A stretch of 16,078 nucleotides of DNA from Firmicutes bacterium TM09-10 (GTDB lineage: Bacteria; Bacillota; Clostridia; Lachnospirales; Lachnospiraceae), in contig QUKC01000035.1 of the NCBI GenBank assembly GCA_003481005.1, positions 1 through 16,078 of the forward strand. The letters are read 5' to 3'. The notes beneath the pieces are model-generated. The model was not told the DNA's origin. It worked only from the letters and a program-made list of their open reading frames with translations, and did not search any database. The translations under genes and the position numbers were made by a program. Positions 1 through 5,680 of this stretch are shown here, piece after piece. The first letter of the stretch is position 1; every line of letters begins with the position of its first letter.

Positions 1-89
1 ACATATTTATATAAGTATTTTCCGTCTGTTCGTTGGCTCTCTCCAGTATGCAGGATACGACCTTTGTTATCCCGTCTTTTTTCTTTCAT
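1..89 (-). CDS. int: Tn916-family tyrosine integrase, N-terminal end only
   Basis: The first 29 codons are visible, starting at the ATG at 89-87 and running off the window edge. The readable peptide contains RRDNKGRILHTGESQR followed by a TDGKYLYKY stretch. It closely matches the known N-terminus of the Tn916/Tn1545 integrase, the small arm-binding domain that contacts the direct repeats near the element ends. A strong ribosome binding site (GGAAAGGAG on the minus strand, about 97-105) supports the start. The catalytic tyrosine-recombinase domain is not in the window. The enzyme would cut and rejoin the element ends during integration and excision, with the excisionase encoded just upstream. 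Confidence 0.9.
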   Translation of the reverse strand, partial: MKEKRRDNKGRILHTGESQRTDGKYLYKY

Positions 90-116
90 GGTGTCTGCTC
101 CTTTCCTTGTTGGAAA

Positions 117-160
117 GAGCCTTGATATGACTTGTGTTCATCATAACACATACAAGGCTC
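117..160. repeat. Inverted repeat between xis and int
   Basis: The gap between the excisionase stop and the integrase ribosome binding site is mostly one interrupted palindrome. The outer arms are GAGCCTTG (117-124) and CAAGGCTC (153-160). An inner stem is formed by TGTGTT (133-138) and AACACA (145-150) with a CATCAT loop. There is no T-run at either foot, so it is not a standard terminator. It may slow transcription or translation into int, or be a protein-binding site. Confidence 0.6.
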
Positions 161-167
161 ATTTGCA

Positions 168-371
168 TTAGATTGCGTCCAATTTGTCGATAACCTGTTC
201 AAACTGTCGGCGTTTAATCTGTATGCGGTTGCCATTCATAATGAGCCAGCCAGCGTCCTTGTTTTCCTCTGCCAATCGTCTTAACTTGTTTTCTCCGATA
301 CGGAAATACTTTGACGCTTCTTCAATGGTAAGGGTATATTTTTCCCATACGGGAATATCATTGTTATTCAT
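168..371 (-). CDS. xis: Excisionase, Tn916 Xis family
   Basis: This 67-residue protein is a small winged-helix DNA-binding protein that directs the integrase towards excision. The N-terminal half holds the recognisable pattern [22 protein letters not shown], an AlpA/MerR-like helix-turn-helix seen in Tn916 Xis (written here as two parts: [12 protein letters not shown] and [10 protein letters not shown]). It continues into a basic wing segment ([14 protein letters not shown]). The length equals the Tn916 protein. Its ATG overlaps the stop of the upstream Rep gene (TGATG at 373-369), so the two are likely translationally coupled. The integrase follows 79 bases downstream in the same direction. 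Confidence 0.88.
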   Translation of the reverse strand: MNNNDIPVWEKYTLTIEEASKYFRIGENKLRRLAEENKDAGWLIMNGNRIQIKRRQFEQVIDKLDAI

Positions 372-1381
372 CAGATACCCCCTTTCCCATGTTTCGTGTC
401 ATACTGGATATAAGGGATAAGGTCGGTACGGTTTATCCTCTGTAAATGGGCGGTTAATTTACTGGAAAGGGAATTGCTGTATCTTGCCTTATCAAGCATA
501 GTTCCCACTTTTTCCAGTCCACCTAATGCGTCATGTTCTTCCAAGAAGTAAAAACTTTTGACAGCGGAAATCACGCCACCCTCTGTGAGCCATTGCTGTG
601 TTTCCTCAAGGGCATTTTGCTGTTTTGGTACTTGCAGTTTTAAGACTTCCACAGCCCCTAAAAAGCGTTCCCAAAACCGACAAGTTTTCCACCTGCTCTT
701 ATTGCTTTCGTTTCTGTTTGGTACGACAAAGCGTAGGTTGTTTGTCAATAGACCGAAAGCCAGTTCTCCAAGTTCCAGCGGTCTTTCCTTGAATGTCATG
801 GCAAAAGCATGAGCCTTATCATCACGCAGTTGCATTTCTGTCCGTTTCCAACTGCCGACTTCATCAAGTGTCTTATTATGTTTTGAACAGACTTCCTTAT
901 CCTTATCATAAATGCGGTAGGACAATCCCGATTTTCCAGCACCGATATAAACAGTCTTTGCGGTGTCGAAATCATCAAACTTACTTTCATCAAAGTGGTA
1001 GCCCTCACTATTCGAGATAAATTCCTCTTTTTCGCATTTCTTCTTTATCTGCTCTATGGTAAAAAATGGTTTTTCGTTCTTATCATCAATGGCAATATCA
1101 AGTCTTGTGAAATGGAAATTATCCCGTCCGTATCTTCGCTCACAGCGTCGGAACATATCCCCAAAGGTATAATTCCTACTGTCGAGAATACGGAAAATAT
1201 CATCACAACCTCTGCCAGTCATAACAAGATAACAGCCTAACCCTTGTGGGTTATCCTCTGTTTTTCTTGCGTCCCCCGATACATAAATATCTCCAATCTG
1301 CCAGCGTGCTTGATAGGTTTTGTATTTAATGCTTGCCGGATAAACATTGAAAATGTCAGTCGGTAAACCTAAAATGTGCAT
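371..1381 (-). CDS. Rep_trans family replication initiator / MobT-like relaxase
   Basis: This protein belongs to the family of rolling-circle plasmid initiators and the Tn916 Orf20/MobT relaxases, which nick the element's origin and stay attached to the 5' end through a tyrosine. Visible motifs are an acidic strand [10 protein letters not shown] (about residues 91-100), a YRIYDKDKE segment likely to hold the catalytic tyrosine, and [12 protein letters not shown]. It reads into xis with a one-base overlap. The ATG used here (1381) starts inside the domain. The frame stays open upstream to a TAA at 1471-1469 and encodes VKIDYISIVFE, the first strand expected of the family. The natural start is therefore probably an unusual ATA at 1462-1460, placed nine bases after AAAGGAG. 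Confidence 0.85.
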   Translation of the reverse strand: MHILGLPTDIFNVYPASIKYKTYQARWQIGDIYVSGDARKTEDNPQGLGCYLVMTGRGCDDIFRILDSRNYTFGDMFRRCERRYGRDNFHFTRLDIAIDDKNEKPFFTIEQIKKKCEKEEFISNSEGYHFDESKFDDFDTAKTVYIGAGKSGLSYRIYDKDKEVCSKHNKTLDEVGSWKRTEMQLRDDKAHAFAMTFKERPLELGELAFGLLTNNLRFVVPNRNESNKSRWKTCRFWERFLGAVEVLKLQVPKQQNALEETQQWLTEGGVISAVKSFYFLEEHDALGGLEKVGTMLDKARYSNSLSSKLTAHLQRINRTDLIPYIQYDTKHGKGGI

Positions 1382-1641
1382 GATTACATCTTCTGCGGTT
1401 GCCGTTTCAAATACAATGCTGATGTAATCAATCTTAACGGATAAATTTTTGTGTGTAGTTATAGTGCATTACTCCTTTCGTACTTCCCGTTTTTTGCGGG
1501 GTAAAAATCGTGTTTTTTCCTTTATTTATCACAGTTTCTAGGTACTATGACATGTATGCGCAGGGCGGTGTTACATATACGCCCTTTACGAACGCCGAAA
1601 GGCGTTCCCTTTCTTCCTGTGTCTGCTCCGTTCTTAACGCT

Positions 1642-1663
1642 CACGAGCCTTGTAAGGCTCGTG
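1642..1663. repeat. Perfect 10-bp-arm inverted repeat
   Basis: CACGAGCCTT and AAGGCTCGTG are separated by only GT. Outside it, CCGTT (1629-1633) and AACGG (1668-1672) can extend the structure after an internal loop. It is not followed by a T-run. This is the strongest of the hairpins in the rep/regulator gap and a plausible core of a single-strand or transfer origin. Confidence 0.6.
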
Positions 1664-1848
1664 GCTAAACGGAACACCCCCAGTCAGAAACCCGATTTTC
1701 AGTCTGATAGTCCATGCCTATTCATGCTATCAAAGTGAAAATATCTATTCTATATGCTTACTCAAGCATGTGATTGACCCTAGCGTGCTTAATCACTCTT
1801 TCTAATACGATAATAACGCCATTAGAATTACTTGTCAAGAAGTTTTTG

Positions 1849-1877
1849 TTGACTTTTGGATATATATTAAGTATGAT
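1849..1877 (+). promoter_or_regulatory. Sigma-70 promoter of the XRE regulator
   Basis: TTGACT (1849-1854) and TATGAT (1872-1877) are separated by 17 bases, close to consensus. The regulator ATG is at 1928. Confidence 0.7.
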
Positions 1878-1927
1878 ATGCTTATAAATACCAAGAAAAG
1901 CAACGAAAGGAGCGGTTATACTAAGTT

Positions 1928-2599
1928 ATGGAGCATTATGAAAAGAAAATCAGTTTCTTAGGAGAGAACATACAAACCATAAGAAAACACAGGAAAATGA
2001 AACAACAGGAACTTGCGGATAAAATCGGTATCAATATGCAGAGCCTTTCCAAGATTGAACGTGGTGTGAATTATCCTACCTTTGATACGTTGGAGAAGAT
2101 AATGGACGTGCTGGGTGTAACGCCCAATGAATTGTTATCAGGGGAATGGAAATATATCGACCACACCGAGCCATATATCATGGACGTTATCAAACGGGAA
2201 CAGGATTTTAATGTTTCTTTAGATTATCTGTCTGAAAATGAATTTTTCAATGACGAAAGAGAATGTAGATTTTACATGGAATATAAACTCATACAGTATA
2301 TTCATAACTACATTACCAATGAGGTTACGGAGTTGGAAGAACTTATGGAAATCAAGCAGTTGATACAGCGTCAGAAATTGGAACGCATAATGAAAGTGCA
2401 TAAGGAAATGCGAGGTTTAGACCGATACAGAGAACAGCCTAAAGAATATAAATACCACGACCCTTATGATGATTGGATATTCCGTCAGCTTGCGGATATT
2501 GACAACAGAAATAATATTCCTAATACTTCTCCACAAGTAGACTTTAACGAGGGAGATTATGAAGATTATCTAAAGGCGAAATGGAACAGAGGTCTTTAA
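1928..2599 (+). CDS. XRE-family transcriptional regulator of the element
   Basis: This is a 223-residue DNA-binding regulator. An HTH_3 domain occupies about residues 10-65: NIQTIRKHRKMKQQELADKI is the first part of the helix-turn-helix, followed by NMQSLSKIERGVNYPTFDTL, with DVLGVTPNELL closing the fold. The remaining 150 residues are acidic and helix-rich, with EVTELEELMEIKQLIQRQKL suggesting a coiled coil or dimerisation region, and have no domain I recognise. It is divergent from rep/xis/int and is the likely controller of them or of the cargo. The start is the only ATG available. The GGAG at 1909-1912 is 15 bases upstream, which is longer than ideal. Its transcript ends at a strong terminator. 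Confidence 0.85.
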   Translation: MEHYEKKISFLGENIQTIRKHRKMKQQELADKIGINMQSLSKIERGVNYPTFDTLEKIMDVLGVTPNELLSGEWKYIDHTEPYIMDVIKREQDFNVSLDYLSENEFFNDERECRFYMEYKLIQYIHNYITNEVTELEELMEIKQLIQRQKLERIMKVHKEMRGLDRYREQPKEYKYHDPYDDWIFRQLADIDNRNNIPNTSPQVDFNEGDYEDYLKAKWNRGL

Positions 2600-2628
2600 T
2601 TTCCTCTTGCATGGAAGATACAGCAAAC

Positions 2629-2695
2629 AAAAAGCCCCGTAAAGAGTGCAAAGCACCACCAATGGTGGCAAGGCTCTTGACAGGGCTTTTTCTTT
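2629..2695 (+). terminator. Branched rho-independent terminator after the regulator
   Basis: AAAAAGCCC at 2629-2637 pairs with GGGCTTTTT at 2683-2691, followed by more T. AAGAG/CTCTT and a perfect CCACC-AAT-GGTGG hairpin (2656-2668) lie inside. The A-run on the other foot makes it potentially bidirectional. Confidence 0.8.
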
Positions 2696-2777
2696 TCTGT
2701 GGTAGGTAATCAAGAGGAAGAAAGAAAAAGTGTGTATGTTCAATGCAGAAAATATTCAAAGGGTATGCTGATTTTTA

Positions 2778-2806
2778 TTGTGGCGGATATATGGAACTGT
2801 TATAAT
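2778..2806 (+). promoter_or_regulatory. Promoter of cargo cassette 1
   Basis: TTGTGG (2778-2783), a 17-base spacer and a perfect TATAAT (2801-2806). The promoter and about 60 bases after it resemble the region at 3583-3660 in front of the second cargo gene. Confidence 0.75.
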
Positions 2807-2877
2807 ATGGTATGAAGAAAAGGACAAATTAGAGTTTATAGAACTAAGAAAAGTGGAAGTTGTGGAGGTGATACTAT

Positions 2878-3420
2878 ATGAAGTATATAGGTGGCATTAT
2901 AACGGCATATATTGTCTTATTATTCTTAGATATAATGCAAAGAAGAAATCATACGCGAACACAATCTTTAAAAAAATTTACGGTAAGGACAATAACCGAT
3001 GTATCATTTATATGTGCAATAGGCGCTTTGTTTGTACTTGTTGCTTTTATCTGGTGTTTGTGGAGTGACCCTGAAACTTTTTGTTCTAAAGGGAGTTTGA
3101 TGATAATTATTCCATTTTCTATTATTTGGTTTGGAGTTACTTTTTTGGGTATGATTGCACCAATAAAAGGTGTCTGGGATATTTGTGTAGATAATAATGA
3201 TGTGACTGTAATTAAGGCATTTTTTTATAAAAGGCATTGGAAAGTATCGGACATATCCTATTGTAAAATGAAACGTGGTGGTATGAATGTGTATGTCAAT
3301 GGAAGAAAGAAAAAAGCTTTTTTTGTTGACGGTATAACAGACCACTTTGATAACTTTATAAAGAGAATGGAAAAAGAGGGAAAAGAGATTATTCTTCCAG
3401 AAACAAAAGAAAAGAGATAG
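2878..3420 (+). CDS. Membrane protein of unknown function, cargo 1
   Basis: This 180-residue protein is not recognised with confidence. A short hydrophobic segment lies at the N-terminus (IGGIITAYIVLLFLDIM), and two more around residues 43-62 and 75-97, so three membrane helices are likely. The C-terminal 80 residues are soluble and read like a small beta-rich, PH-like domain (ICVDNNDVTVIKAFFYKRHW, then MNVYVNGRKKKAFFVDGI), ending in a charged helix. The general layout resembles short DUF-type membrane proteins with a PH-like tail, but no family is claimed. The start is supported by GGAGGTG seven bases before the ATG. Very AT-rich codon use compared with the flanking chromosome fits acquired cargo. 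Confidence 0.75.
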   Translation: MKYIGGIITAYIVLLFLDIMQRRNHTRTQSLKKFTVRTITDVSFICAIGALFVLVAFIWCLWSDPETFCSKGSLMIIIPFSIIWFGVTFLGMIAPIKGVWDICVDNNDVTVIKAFFYKRHWKVSDISYCKMKRGGMNVYVNGRKKKAFFVDGITDHFDNFIKRMEKEGKEIILPETKEKR

Positions 3421-3435
3421 GTTTATGGATAAGCA

Positions 3436-3499
3436 AATTACAGTTTGACAACTTCATATCCATTATACAAAGCAGTTAGTTGTATGATTAACTGCTTTT
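3436..3499 (+). terminator. Terminator of cargo cassette 1
   Basis: The hairpin arms are AAGCAGTTA (3470-3478) and TAACTGCTT (3489-3497), followed by TT. The stretch before it (CAGTTTGACAACTTCATATC) recurs almost unchanged at 4537-4556, before the second cassette's terminator. Confidence 0.75.
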
Positions 3500-3582
3500 C
3501 TCTTACCTAAATTTTAGATTGGAGTGATGAAATAATGTACTGTTAGAGCTGTTCAATAAGATTATTGGTGCATAAAATTTTA

Positions 3583-3611
3583 TTGTGGTGCTGATATGCG
3601 AATGGTATAAT
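3583..3611 (+). promoter_or_regulatory. Promoter of cargo cassette 2
   Basis: TTGTGG (3583-3588), 17 bases, TATAAT (3606-3611). It is a diverged copy of the promoter at 2778-2806, with the downstream leader also shared. Confidence 0.75.
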
Positions 3612-3667
3612 ATGGATATGAAGAAATCGGCAAATTAGAATTTGAAGTAACTAGGGAAGTAAATACT

Positions 3668-4423
3668 ATGAAAAAATTTTGGAAAATAATACTAATCATA
3701 ATTGGAACAATTTTTTTTATTTTTATAGCTCTGATAGGCATTGGAGTGTTTGTTGATTTTGAATATGATGACCATATTGAAAACGGTCGTTATACTTATG
3801 TTCCAGAAGATGAAAATAATGGAAATGAATATATTGAGTTTAATATGAAAGATAATGACGAGCTTGATTCGGAACTTACATATTATAATTCTATAGAGAA
3901 AGCTATTTTGAATTCTCCGTTGAAAGAAGAACATGAAGAATTGTCTGCACCTAAAGATTTTCTAAATCATGTTGATGAAACTTTGCATATATGGCAAGGT
4001 AAAAATTATGATACGATATTCTATCGGGCGGGAAATGATAATGATGACATTCAAGGTTTAGTAATGGCTCGTTGTAAAAAACAAGTACAGAATGGGCATA
4101 TACAATATGCATTTATAAATGCCTCACCAGCCACAACTACACCAGCCACCACTTATGGTGGAGATTTTAAAAAATTTATTCATTCTAGTTTGACATTAAG
4201 TGATGTTCAGCAAGATTTAAATCCTGATTATCCAGAAAAACGTTTTGTATTTGGATACGCACGAGAAAAAGAAATTTATTCCCTAGAGGTAGAAGGACAA
4301 AAGCCAGATGGGATAATAGAATATGAGGTCTATGGTACAGTTATGTATATGTGGTATTACAATGACTTACAAAGTAACAAAAGAGGTGACCTTCTAAGCT
4401 ACTCAGTAGATGTGCCTAAGTAA
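3668..4423 (+). CDS. Membrane-anchored extracytoplasmic protein, unknown, cargo 2
   Basis: This 251-residue protein is not recognised. Residues 1-30 are a lysine-led hydrophobic anchor or uncleaved signal (MKKFWKIILIIIGTIFFIFI), with no lipobox cysteine. The remainder is acidic and soluble and would face outside the membrane. It begins with an Asp/Glu/Asn-rich stretch (residues 35-70). A Thr/Pro patch SPATTTPATT is near residue 155, and the tail is rich in aromatic residues (MYMWYYND). There are no obvious catalytic motifs. The upstream GGGAAG is a weak ribosome binding site 11 bases before the ATG. Like cargo 1 it is very AT-rich and sits between the duplicated promoter and terminator. Confidence 0.72.
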   Translation: MKKFWKIILIIIGTIFFIFIALIGIGVFVDFEYDDHIENGRYTYVPEDENNGNEYIEFNMKDNDELDSELTYYNSIEKAILNSPLKEEHEELSAPKDFLNHVDETLHIWQGKNYDTIFYRAGNDNDDIQGLVMARCKKQVQNGHIQYAFINASPATTTPATTYGGDFKKFIHSSLTLSDVQQDLNPDYPEKRFVFGYAREKEIYSLEVEGQKPDGIIEYEVYGTVMYMWYYNDLQSNKRGDLLSYSVDVPK

Positions 4424-4531
4424 AATGTTATTTTTAGATAATGCATTATATCCACTATGATATGCTGTATCAAGCCGTATTGAAATGATTACACTTGCTA
4501 TTTTATCAAGTATATTGGGGAAATAGCAAGA

Positions 4532-4599
4532 AATTCCAGTTTGACAATTTCATATCCATACACACAAAGCAGTTAGTCTTAGGATTGACTGCTTTTTAA
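4532..4599 (+). terminator. Terminator of cargo cassette 2
   Basis: AAAGCAGT (4566-4573) pairs with ACTGCTTT (4588-4595), extendable by a GU and an AU pair, with a T-run. It is homologous to the block at 3436-3499. Confidence 0.75.
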
Positions 4600-4600
4600 T

Positions 4601-4635
4601 AAAAGACACCGCTTAGGTGTTAAGGGTGTCTTTTT
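4601..4635 (+). terminator. Second, adjacent rho-independent terminator
   Basis: AAAAGACACC (4601-4610) pairs with GGTGTCTTTT (4625-4634). The loop itself can fold (CTTA/TAAG). It is symmetric enough to stop transcription from both sides and insulates the element's right end. Confidence 0.8.
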
Positions 4636-4670
4636 AGTGCTATTTTATTGTCATATCAAGGCTCACTCAA

Positions 4671-4692
4671 TCGTGGTAAATTCGTGGTAAAT
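4671..4692. repeat. Two tandem 11-bp repeats, likely integrase arm sites
   Basis: TCGTGGTAAAT occurs twice head to tail (4671-4681 and 4682-4692) at the end opposite the integrase gene. Tn916 has paired 11-bp DR-2 repeats near its ends that the integrase N-terminal domain binds. Position, length and pairing fit that role. Confidence 0.65.
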
Positions 4693-4703
4693 TGAATAAT
4701 TTT

Positions 4704-4731
4704 CTATACTTCAAATTGCTTGAAAGTATAG
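4704..4731. repeat. Inverted repeat near the element's right end
   Basis: CTATACTT (4704-4711) and AAGTATAG (4724-4731) form an 8-bp stem, extended imperfectly by CAA/TTG. It lies just inside the AT-rich right end and may be part of the attachment region. Confidence 0.5.
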
Positions 4732-4795
4732 TGTTTATGCGAATAATCGAAAATTATATATAAAATTTATATTAAATACAGTCTGTTAGCCGATT

Positions 4796-4877
4796 AAGAA
4801 TTTCATTCAGATCTGCCAGATAGCTGTCCTGTCTGGCGGTCAGAAGAAGAGTTATCTGCGTAGGATGTGTGTTTTTC
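4796..4877 (-). pseudogene. Unidentified coding remnant beside the element
   Basis: On the minus strand, directly after and in the same frame as the stop of the next remnant, an open frame reads THPTQITLLLTARQDSYL and continues ADLNEILNRLTD until the AT-rich element end. It looks like real helical protein sequence, but it has no start and I do not recognise it. It may be the piece of a chromosomal gene broken by the element or by an older rearrangement. Confidence 0.3.
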
Positions 4878-4879
4878 CT

Positions 4880-5080
4880 TTAAAATCTTTTCACATAGAA
4901 GACGTCAAATATTTCTGCGGTCCTCGCCACCCGCAGCGCGTTCACTGAATTGACAATATCAAAAACATAGGTATCCGTCATATGGAATATTTCTTTTGAA
5001 ATCACCGCTACCTGCTCTCCTGCTGCCCCGGTAATGGAAAAAAGCTGCTCTGTCCAGGTTTTTACGACGGATTCTCCCAT
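4880..5080 (-). pseudogene. LURP-one-related (LOR) family protein, C-terminal remnant
   Basis: The 66-codon frame contains GAAGEQVAVISKEIFHMTD followed by TYVFDIVNSVNALRV. This matches the C-terminal beta-strands of small bacterial LURP-one-related/tubby-like proteins (typically about 160 residues, with ISKE-x-F-x(3)-DTYV-x-DI). The N-terminal two thirds are missing, and the last residues (FDVFYVKRF) depart from the usual ending. No good ribosome binding site is seen in front of the ATG at 5080. It is probably dead. Part of its sequence (4912-4931) also occurs at 7689-7708 next to the second direct repeat. Confidence 0.5.
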
Positions 5081-5149
5081 CGTTTTGAAGCTATTTTACC
5101 ATTTTATAAAATGCAATCCAACGAATTTCTGTCAGATTTGTCTATTTTG

Positions 5150-5177
5150 TATAATATTAGTAACGATTATCATTATT
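5150..5177 (+). promoter_or_regulatory. -10 box overlapping a Fur-box-like operator, copy 1
   Basis: TATAAT is at 5150-5155, with no good -35. The 19-mer at 5159-5177 (AGTAACGATTATCATTATT) matches the classical Fur consensus at 14 of 19 positions by my count and would cover the transcription start. The matching site in copy 2 (7800-7818) also scores 14 of 19, while its -10 has become TACAAT. Confidence 0.4.
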
Positions 5178-5284
5178 ATTTCTATAGGTAACATGAGCCT
5201 TTTCTCTTTTAAAATCTGCCAGACAGGTATATACTAAAGCCATCAGCAGAGGTGCTGAATTTCAACGAAACGGAGGATACACAT
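5178..5284 (+). promoter_or_regulatory. Leader of the small ORF with a stem-loop
   Basis: About 125 bases separate the -10 box from the ATG. Just before the ribosome binding site TCAGCA-GAGG-TGCTGA (5243-5258) forms a 6-bp hairpin. The sequence is well kept in copy 2. No known riboswitch was recognised. Confidence 0.35.
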
Positions 5285-5491
5285 ATGTCAAAATTATATA
5301 CCATTACCTTAAACGGAGTAACAGAGGAAGTTTATAACAAAGCGACGGATTACATCGAGAAGCACGCGCTTCGCTTAAACTACAGACCGGAGGTGTCCAC
5401 CATCGACGCCGAGTTCCCGGACGATATCGATCCTGCAAAGAGCCCCGAGCTGCAGGAAGCGTACATCCGCAACGTACAGCAGAGACTGTAA
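5285..5491 (+). CDS. Small conserved protein, 68 residues, unknown function, copy 1
   Basis: This is a soluble acidic protein with a beta-strand start (SKLYTITLNGVTEEVYNKA), a helix (TDYIEKHALRL) and an extended acidic C-terminal half rich in Asp/Pro/Glu (DAEFPDDIDPAKSPELQEAY) ending in a helix. There is no signal peptide, membrane segment or cysteine. I do not recognise the family. The start is set by a perfect GGAGG eight bases before the ATG. A longer reading from GTG at 5252 is open but lacks a good binding site. The gene is followed by a strong terminator and lies in a block present twice. Only synonymous differences separate the two copies, which argues that the protein is real and functional. 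Confidence 0.8.
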   Translation: MSKLYTITLNGVTEEVYNKATDYIEKHALRLNYRPEVSTIDAEFPDDIDPAKSPELQEAYIRNVQQRL

Positions 5492-5554
5492 GGTTCGGAT
5501 TCTGACCCAGGGCGCTGCAGCCTACAGGCATGAAAACATACTAAAGCTCTCGAA

Positions 5555-5602
5555 AAAGAAAACCTCTCCCGTCGTTTTCCCGACTACGGAGAGGTTTTTT
5601 CT
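5555..5602 (+). terminator. Bidirectional terminator, copy 1
   Basis: AAAACCTCTCC (5559-5569) pairs with GGAGAGGTTTT (5588-5598), with an inner GTCG/CGAC stem and a T-run on each strand. It ends the small ORF transcript and also faces the convergent MATE gene. Confidence 0.88.
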
Positions 5603-5646
5603 GCTATACAATATACAATAGAATGCTCGCTCTGGGAATGTTCTGT

Positions 5647-5670
5647 TGTCAGGAACAATCCGTCCTGACA
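5647..5670. repeat. Stem-loop just after the MATE stop codon
   Basis: TGTCAGGA (5647-5654) and TCCTGACA (5663-5670) form an 8-bp perfect stem. There is no T-run on either side. It lies a few bases beyond the edge of the direct repeat and 11 bases past the MATE stop. Confidence 0.5.
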
Positions 5671-5680
5671 TCCAAATTTA

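Larger units (their letters stand above)
1462..1927. other. Hairpin-rich gap, candidate origin (dso/sso or oriT)
   Basis: No convincing gene lies in this divergent gap. It holds a run of stem-loops. These are: AGGGCG (1562-1567) with CGCCCT (1580-1585); AACGCC-GAAA-GGCGTT (1591-1606); a 10-bp perfect stem at 1642-1663 with a two-base loop, flanked by CCGTT/AACGG; TGATAG/CTATCA with an inner CATG/CATG (1705-1731); and ATGCTT/AAGCAT (1754-1769). Placement directly upstream of a rolling-circle-type initiator gene fits a double- or single-strand origin or a transfer origin. The nick site was not identified. Confidence 0.5.
1..4790. mobile_element. Tn916-type integrative element (probable IME), partial
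   Basis: This segment carries integrase, excisionase and a Rep_trans/MobT-like protein on the minus strand, and a regulator plus two cargo genes on the plus strand. That is the gene set of a compact mobilizable element of the Tn916 family. No type IV secretion genes are visible, so it would depend on a helper element for transfer. The left limit lies outside the window beyond the integrase. The right limit is set loosely at about 4740-4800: after the last cargo terminator come two tandem 11-bp repeats, an inverted repeat and an AT-rich stretch, and then chromosomal gene remnants begin. The exact junction was not located. Confidence 0.75.
5076..5634 (+). repeat. Direct repeat, copy 1 (about 560 bp)
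   Basis: This block is repeated at 7717-8272, offset by 2641 bases through the small ORF. It contains a weak promoter, a Fur-box-like site, a leader with a stem-loop, the small ORF and a terminator. The coding part is almost identical between copies; the flanks are more diverged, and the last 140 bases carry small indels. Confidence 0.9.

Noticed and set aside
1434..1469. Short ATG peptide (MHYNYTQKFIR) just before the Rep frame, as a leader peptide
   Set aside because: The ATG is only two bases from the AAAGGAG, too close for normal initiation, and the peptide has no regulatory features. The Rep frame itself is the better use of that binding site.
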